Source: Opitutia bacterium (GTDB lineage Bacteria; Verrucomicrobiota; Verrucomicrobiia; Opitutales; UBA953). Taken from it: 57,854 bases of DNA. Numbering within the stretch: the first letter of the stretch is position 1; the number at the start of each line of letters is the position of its first letter. Below are positions 56,001 to 57,854 of the stretch, piece after piece. The translations under genes were made by a program, and so were the position numbers. The notes under the pieces are model-generated. The model saw only the letters and a list, made by a program, of their open reading frames with translations, searched no databases and was not told where the DNA came from. The DNA is taken from NCBI GenBank assembly GCA_003569165.1, contig BGOI01000012.1, positions 1-57,854 of the forward strand, read 5' to 3'.

Positions 56001-57854
56001 AGCAATCCGATGAGGCGAGAGACATCTTCGCGGTGCAGACCGGTCGTCGGTTCGTCGAGGAGGAGGAGGGCACCGGGTTTCCGCGTATCAATCTTGGAAA
56101 GGTAGCGGACCAGCTTGAGGCGTTGGGCTTCACCGCCGGAAAGCGTCGTGAGCGGCTGGCCCATCGAGAGGTAGCCGAGGCCGACTTCTTCCAGGCAGGC
56201 TAGCTGGGCGGAGGCCGGCGTGCGTTCGCCCAGGAACTTGCGCGCCTCGGTCACTGACATCGCGAGCAGGTCGCCGACGGACTTACCGTCATAGTGGAAG
56301 CTCAGTACCTCGTCGCGGAAGCGTTTACCATTACAGGAGGGGCAGGGGAGGGCGACGTCGGAGACGAACTGCATCTCCACCGTCTCCCAGCCCGCGCCGC
56401 CGCAGCGTTCGCAGCGGCCTTCGCCGGCGTTAAAGGAGAAGTGCGAGGGCGTGAGGCCGGCGGCCTTCGCCTCGGCCGAGTTGCCGAGCAGCGTACGGAT
56501 CGCGTCCCAGGCGCCGACGTAGAGCGCCGGGTTGGAGCGCGGCGTGCGGGTGGCGGGAGATTGGTCGACGAGCGCGACCTCGGCCGGCTCCTTATCGAAC
56601 TTCACCCATTTCAGTTCCTTGGCTTCGTCGCCTGATTCCGGATCGCGTCGGCCGATGACCTGATGGAGGAGCGTCGACTTGCCAGAGCCCGAGACCCCGC
56701 AGAGGCCGACCAGACGGCCGAGTGGAATCGAGCAGGAGAAGTCGCTGAGATTGTTCACCGTTGCGCCGCTGACACGGAGGCGCGGGGTCGTATCGCCGAT
56801 CGGGCGCGGGGTGTGCGGCTCGGAGACGCGTCGACCCGAGAGCCAGTTGCCCGTCGCAGAATTCTTGATCTTCAGGATGCCCTTCGGGACGCCTTGGTAG
56901 AGAAGATGACCGCCTTCGGCGCCGGGGCGTGGGCCGATCTCAATGAGCCAGTCGGCGGCGCGCATCACGGATTCGTCGTGCTCGACGACCACCACCGTGT
57001 TGCCTTGGTCGACGAGACTGCGGAGGATGCCGACCATGCGCGAAAGATCGCGGGCGTGCATGCCGACGCTCGGCTCGTCGAGCACGAAGACCGTGTCTGC
57101 GAGACAGGCGCCGAGGCAGGAGGTCAGGTTGACGCGCTGGACTTCGCCGCCGGAGAGTGTGCGCGAGAGTCGGTCGAGGGCGAGGTAGCCGAGTCCGACC
57201 GCCTCGAGGTAGCCGAGTCGGGCCAGGATAGCTTCGAGCGCGTGGTCGGCCGGATGACGCGAATCTTTTGGTGCGAGGGGCGCGAGTAGCGTGCGCAGGT
57301 CCGAGACCGGTGAAGCGTAGAGTTCGGGCAGGGACTTGCCCTGCCAGCGCCAGAAGAGCGACTCCTCGCGGAAGCGGCGCCCGTGGCATTTCGGGCAAGA
57401 TTCGTAAGCGCGCCAGCGGGAAAGAAAGACGCGCACGTGCATCTTATAGGTCGTCCCTTCCAGCCACCGGAAGAAGCCACGGATGCCATACCACTTCGAA
57501 TCGTACTCGCCCTGTACGTAGCCTGGTTCGCCGTTCTCGACGATTTTACGGTGCGCGGCGGAAAGCTTCTTCCACGGCACGTCGAGAGGGATGGCCGCCT
57601 TGCGGCAGGCGCGGACGAGGTCCTTCTGTGATTCGCCGTAGACGTTGCCTTGGAAGGGTGCGATCGCACCTTCGGCGAGCGTCAGCGCCGGGTTTGGGAC
57701 GATCTTATTCCAGTCGAGGCCGATGACGCGGCCGAAGCCGCGGCACTCTGGGCACGCACCCACGGGTGAGTTGAAGGAGAACAGCGCGGGCGAGGCCGGG
57801 CGGAACTTACGTCCGTCGATCGGTGACTCGAGGGCTTCGCTGTAGCGGGAGAGC
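53024..57854 (-). CDS. uvrA: Tandem-duplicated excinuclease ABC subunit A (double UvrA), 5' end outside the window
   Basis: More than 1,610 residues, about twice a normal UvrA (some 940). Four ATPase modules are present. The first, cut by the window end, has a zinc motif CPKCHGRRF and TLSGGEVQRVNLTS. The second has GVSGSGKSTLLHQV, zinc ligands CERCGGAG and CPSCNGKRF, and LSGGEAQRLKLVRYL. The third is a full second start: GVSGSGKSSLAFDILFAEGQ, RRFLECVSAYARQFVEQ and CPTCQGERLGP. The fourth has GVSGAGKSTLITDL, CEACSGAG and LSGGEAQRLKLVSEL. UvrA works as a dimer in damage recognition, so a covalent dimer is plausible. The same doubled form is known in Chlamydiae and other PVC bacteria. The frame stays open to 57854. 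Confidence 0.95.
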   Translation of the reverse strand, partial: LSRYSEALESPIDGRKFRPASPALFSFNSPVGACPECRGFGRVIGLDWNKIVPNPALTLAEGAIAPFQGNVYGESQKDLVRACRKAAIPLDVPWKKLSAAHRKIVENGEPGYVQGEYDSKWYGIRGFFRWLEGTTYKMHVRVFLSRWRAYESCPKCHGRRFREESLFWRWQGKSLPELYASPVSDLRTLLAPLAPKDSRHPADHALEAILARLGYLEAVGLGYLALDRLSRTLSGGEVQRVNLTSCLGACLADTVFVLDEPSVGMHARDLSRMVGILRSLVDQGNTVVVVEHDESVMRAADWLIEIGPRPGAEGGHLLYQGVPKGILKIKNSATGNWLSGRRVSEPHTPRPIGDTTPRLRVSGATVNNLSDFSCSIPLGRLVGLCGVSGSGKSTLLHQVIGRRDPESGDEAKELKWVKFDKEPAEVALVDQSPATRTPRSNPALYVGAWDAIRTLLGNSAEAKAAGLTPSHFSFNAGEGRCERCGGAGWETVEMQFVSDVALPCPSCNGKRFRDEVLSFHYDGKSVGDLLAMSVTEARKFLGERTPASAQLACLEEVGLGYLSMGQPLTTLSGGEAQRLKLVRYLSKIDTRKPGALLLLDEPTTGLHREDVSRLIGLLHRLTEAGHSLIVVEHHLDVLKSCDWILEMGPEAGPAGGHLVAEGTPAEVAKAGTVTGRFLAHGDDAFASAATTASKPRPTSISLRGAREHNLKDVSLEIPHGSLTVMTGVSGSGKSSLAFDILFAEGQRRFLECVSAYARQFVEQLPKPDIDSLTGLPPTVAIEQRVTRGSAKSTVATVTEVAQYLRVLFARAGVLHSPTTGEPLEEMTEDAVVRLVAKKAKSLKKGSLLIAAPLVRSRKGHHRPLAEWAETKGLRLLRCDGKMLKVEGFEGLDRYSEHDVDAVFGEIRADGLISLPDETQESGEKALRTLVRQVLAAGKNACVLLGADGQQVAYLSTSRSDPATGESFPEVDPKHLSWNSPRGWCPDCRGHGLEVTTFSSDEEESINENAIADRVGEEVCPTCQGERLGPIGRSVKLAGPKGRSLSLPGLLRLQPDESLAFLSGLKLEAREKAIVGALLPEIGARLRFLDSVGLGYLALDRGADTLSGGEAQRIRLAAQLGSTLSGALYVLDEPSIGLHPRDNDRLVGSLKDLRDRGNTVLVVEHDEDTMRAADLVVDIGPGAGVHGGTIVAQGTAATLEKRADSVTGRFLKEAIPHPLRGARRPIAGKGAPAEWVRLKNASLRNLKGFDVQIPVGRLTVVCGVSGAGKSTLITDLLAPAIRAAVSKKKDGLTGKEALAVVSYQGKPAFTSLSGLKGFRQLVVVDQEPIGKTPRSTPATYIGAWDLIRERLASLPEAAIRGHGAGFFSFNTSGGRCEACSGAGRIKLEMSFLPDTYVPCEECAGTRYGSAAKAIRWNGKSAADLLAMTFEEAAAFLSFDAKLGDLCGLMVKTGLGYLTLGQSSPTLSGGEAQRLKLVSELAQGLPTFRERSRGEIRPNLYILEEPTIGLHQSDCRRLIELLHALVDQGHTVVVIEHHPDVIAEADWVLEIGPEGGNAGGELVHAGDPESLAKQKKSPTAPSLRLTLERGLIKKARGLTRWSLRFPLTQTR

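Overview
The window reads as chromosomal DNA from a high-GC member of the Verrucomicrobiota, probably Opitutae-like. The evidence is a PVC-type haem-binding dehydrogenase, a tandemly duplicated UvrA of more than 1,600 residues, a XylR-type AraC regulator, a DUF1080 hydrolase, weak Shine-Dalgarno sites and frequent ATGA stop/start overlaps. No tRNA, rRNA, CRISPR array, prophage or transposase was seen.

Layout. (1) 1-2781: metH (partial, reverse) behind rsmG, and a small Dabb-domain gene with a terminator. (2) 3041-9416: a six-gene cluster in two translationally coupled trios. The first is ATP-grasp ligase, putative GNAT-fold acyltransferase and Rieske oxygenase. The second is a FabH-like ketosynthase, an extended SDR and a metallo-beta-lactamase-fold hydrolase. 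A near-identical promoter-like element stands before each trio (2909-2946 and 6390-6428). This is the best candidate in the window for an undescribed biosynthetic system. (3) 9505-10770: a secreted SGNH hydrolase. (4) 10914-16573: a biotin operon (bioA-B-D-F, BioH/BioG-like hydrolase, bioC) behind a predicted BirA operator. (5) 16834-23254: a TMEM14-like membrane protein, an HAF-repeat autotransporter, and a secreted pair made of an Ig-like protein and a calcium-repeat alpha/beta hydrolase. (6) 23446-29648: PVC-type cytochrome c dehydrogenase, sodium:solute symporter and aldose 1-epimerase. (7) 29963-33691: three proteases in a row (S41, rhomboid, ClpP). (8) 33817-41339: an orphan ABC ATPase, then a XylR-type regulator divergent from a four-gene exported operon (DJ-1/PfpI, Tat TIM barrel, pentahaem cytochrome, beta-propeller). 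(9) 41376-57854: MATE exporter, L21/L27, gamma carbonic anhydrase, DUF1080, a methyltransferase, an NtrC-type regulator, SanA-like protein, dprA, nnrE/D, acpS, pdxJ and the double uvrA.

Two genome-scale signals stand out. First, roughly thirty frame breaks interrupt metH, bioA, bioB, bioF, the biotin hydrolase, the autotransporter, the calcium-repeat hydrolase, the PVC dehydrogenase, the S41 protease and the rhomboid gene. Every one I could resolve behaves as a loss of one base, often in a G or C run, while long stretches between are clean. I read these genes as intact in the organism and the breaks as sequencing deletions. Second, intergenic spaces carry related palindromic elements bounded by GTAGGG and CCCTAC, 7-bp ACCGCYA repeats, and a duplicated module on both sides of the aldose epimerase gene.
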